Shown here piece by piece: positions 63,580-64,000 of a DNA stretch of 64,000 bases. Under the pieces are notes generated by a model, which saw only the letters and a program-made list of their open reading frames with translations, searched no databases and was not told the DNA's origin. The DNA comes from CAYVWB01 sp964455395. GTDB taxonomy: Bacteria > Desulfobacterota > Desulfovibrionia > Desulfovibrionales > Desulfovibrionaceae. The position numbers and the translations under genes were made by a program. The stretch lies in contig CAYVWB010000005.1 of NCBI GenBank assembly GCA_964455395.1, forward strand, positions 28,633 to 92,632. Reading direction: 5' to 3'. Numbering within the stretch: position 1 is the stretch's first letter; each line of letters opens with the position of its first letter.

Positions 63580-63922
63580 GGTGGGCTCCTTTCAGACAGG
63601 GCGACCGGCCCAAGGCGCTCGGCCTCAGGCGTTCTCGTCCCAAGGGATCGGAAGATGGCGCGCGCCAGGGCGTAAGCGCGTTTTCACGACGTCGCGGAAA
63701 CAGCAGCAGGGGATACGCGTCGCCGCAGGTTTCGTCCAGCGCGCACCGAGGCCGCCAGCATGCGCACGGCGGACGGGAGGAGCGCCTGACGGCGTCGGCG
63801 TCACGCGTAGTCAAGTTTTTACCGTGTTTTATTTCAAATGGTTATCGAGATGATCCACATTTTCCGGCGCATCCATGTTGACAAGCTCTCCGTCTCCCGC
63901 TAAAAACTCGTTTCTCTCGTGA
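63580..63922. other. 343-base gap before tRNA-Gly
   Basis: No convincing gene. The last ~110 bases are AT-rich and hold the promoter of tRNA-Gly. The rest has ordinary GC-rich composition. Confidence 0.55.
63878..63906 (+). promoter_or_regulatory. Sigma-70 promoter of tRNA-Gly
   Basis: A consensus -35 TTGACA (63878-63883), a 17-base spacer and the -10-like TAAAAA (63901-63906) lie 16 bases before the tRNA. This is the best promoter in the window. Confidence 0.75.
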
Positions 63923-63997
<75 letters not shown>

Positions 63998-64000
63998 GAC

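Overview
The window looks like a high-GC chromosomal segment of a sulfate-reducing deltaproteobacterium of the Desulfovibrio type (order Desulfovibrionales). The evidence is inferential: a GAK-type gene locus, a selC tRNA, an FmdE-molybdopterin fusion, a soluble molybdopterin oxidoreductase with a four-cluster ferredoxin, and a TRAP transporter, embedded in housekeeping genes. I see no phage, insertion sequence, CRISPR array or rRNA operon. One 10-base run of N interrupts argG. The sequences on its two sides overlap in the protein but differ strongly in DNA, so the two halves of the window may come from different strains or genomes.

Layout. 1-8.6 kb: the 5' part of a copper P-type ATPase, a CheX-like protein, two small paralogous unknown proteins, cbiB, a YkgJ-type protein, a complete TRAP transporter (dctPQM) and a VOC protein. 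8.7-10.7 kb: argD and dut, overlapping. 10.8-18.0 kb: a seven-gene locus of largely unknown function (CofD-like, HprK-related kinase, ATP-grasp, PhoU-kinase fusion, amphi-Trp, PHP-like, XXXCH) that matches what I recall as the 'GAK system'. 18.3-22.5 kb: phoB-phoR-pstB-phoU behind a phased Pho-box array, reading toward the GAK genes. 22.5-35.3 kb: a long same-strand run of trmL, pepF, priA, galU, glmM, ybbR, cdaA, folP and ftsH. 35.4 kb: tRNA-Sec on the other strand. 35.9-40.1 kb: argF-argG-argH.

40.4-45.6 kb: a small secreted protein and a three-gene signalling cassette (CBS-histidine kinase-REC-REC, GAF protein, REC-TPR-REC). 46.0-48.2 kb: a PAS-GGDEF-EAL protein with a degenerate GGDEF site. 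48.2-48.9 kb: a large intergenic region holding a nested inverted repeat. 48.9-55.4 kb: ybeY, a PgpH-type HD hydrolase, phoH, an NFACT/RqcH-like gene and dksA. 55.8-61.6 kb: a DUF364 protein, an FmdE-MoCF fusion, and a divergent pair of molybdopterin oxidoreductase and ferredoxin with two CRP/FNR-like boxes between them. 61.9-64.0 kb: a triple-repeat small protein, an ATP-grasp protein and tRNA-Gly.

How it fits together. cdaA, ybbR and glmM with a PgpH-type hydrolase give a c-di-AMP synthesis and breakdown set in one window. argD, argF, argG and argH cover arginine synthesis steps. The Pho regulators lie directly upstream of the GAK locus, which carries its own PhoU-like domain. This suggests, but does not prove, a link of that uncharacterised locus to phosphate or phosphoryl-transfer physiology.
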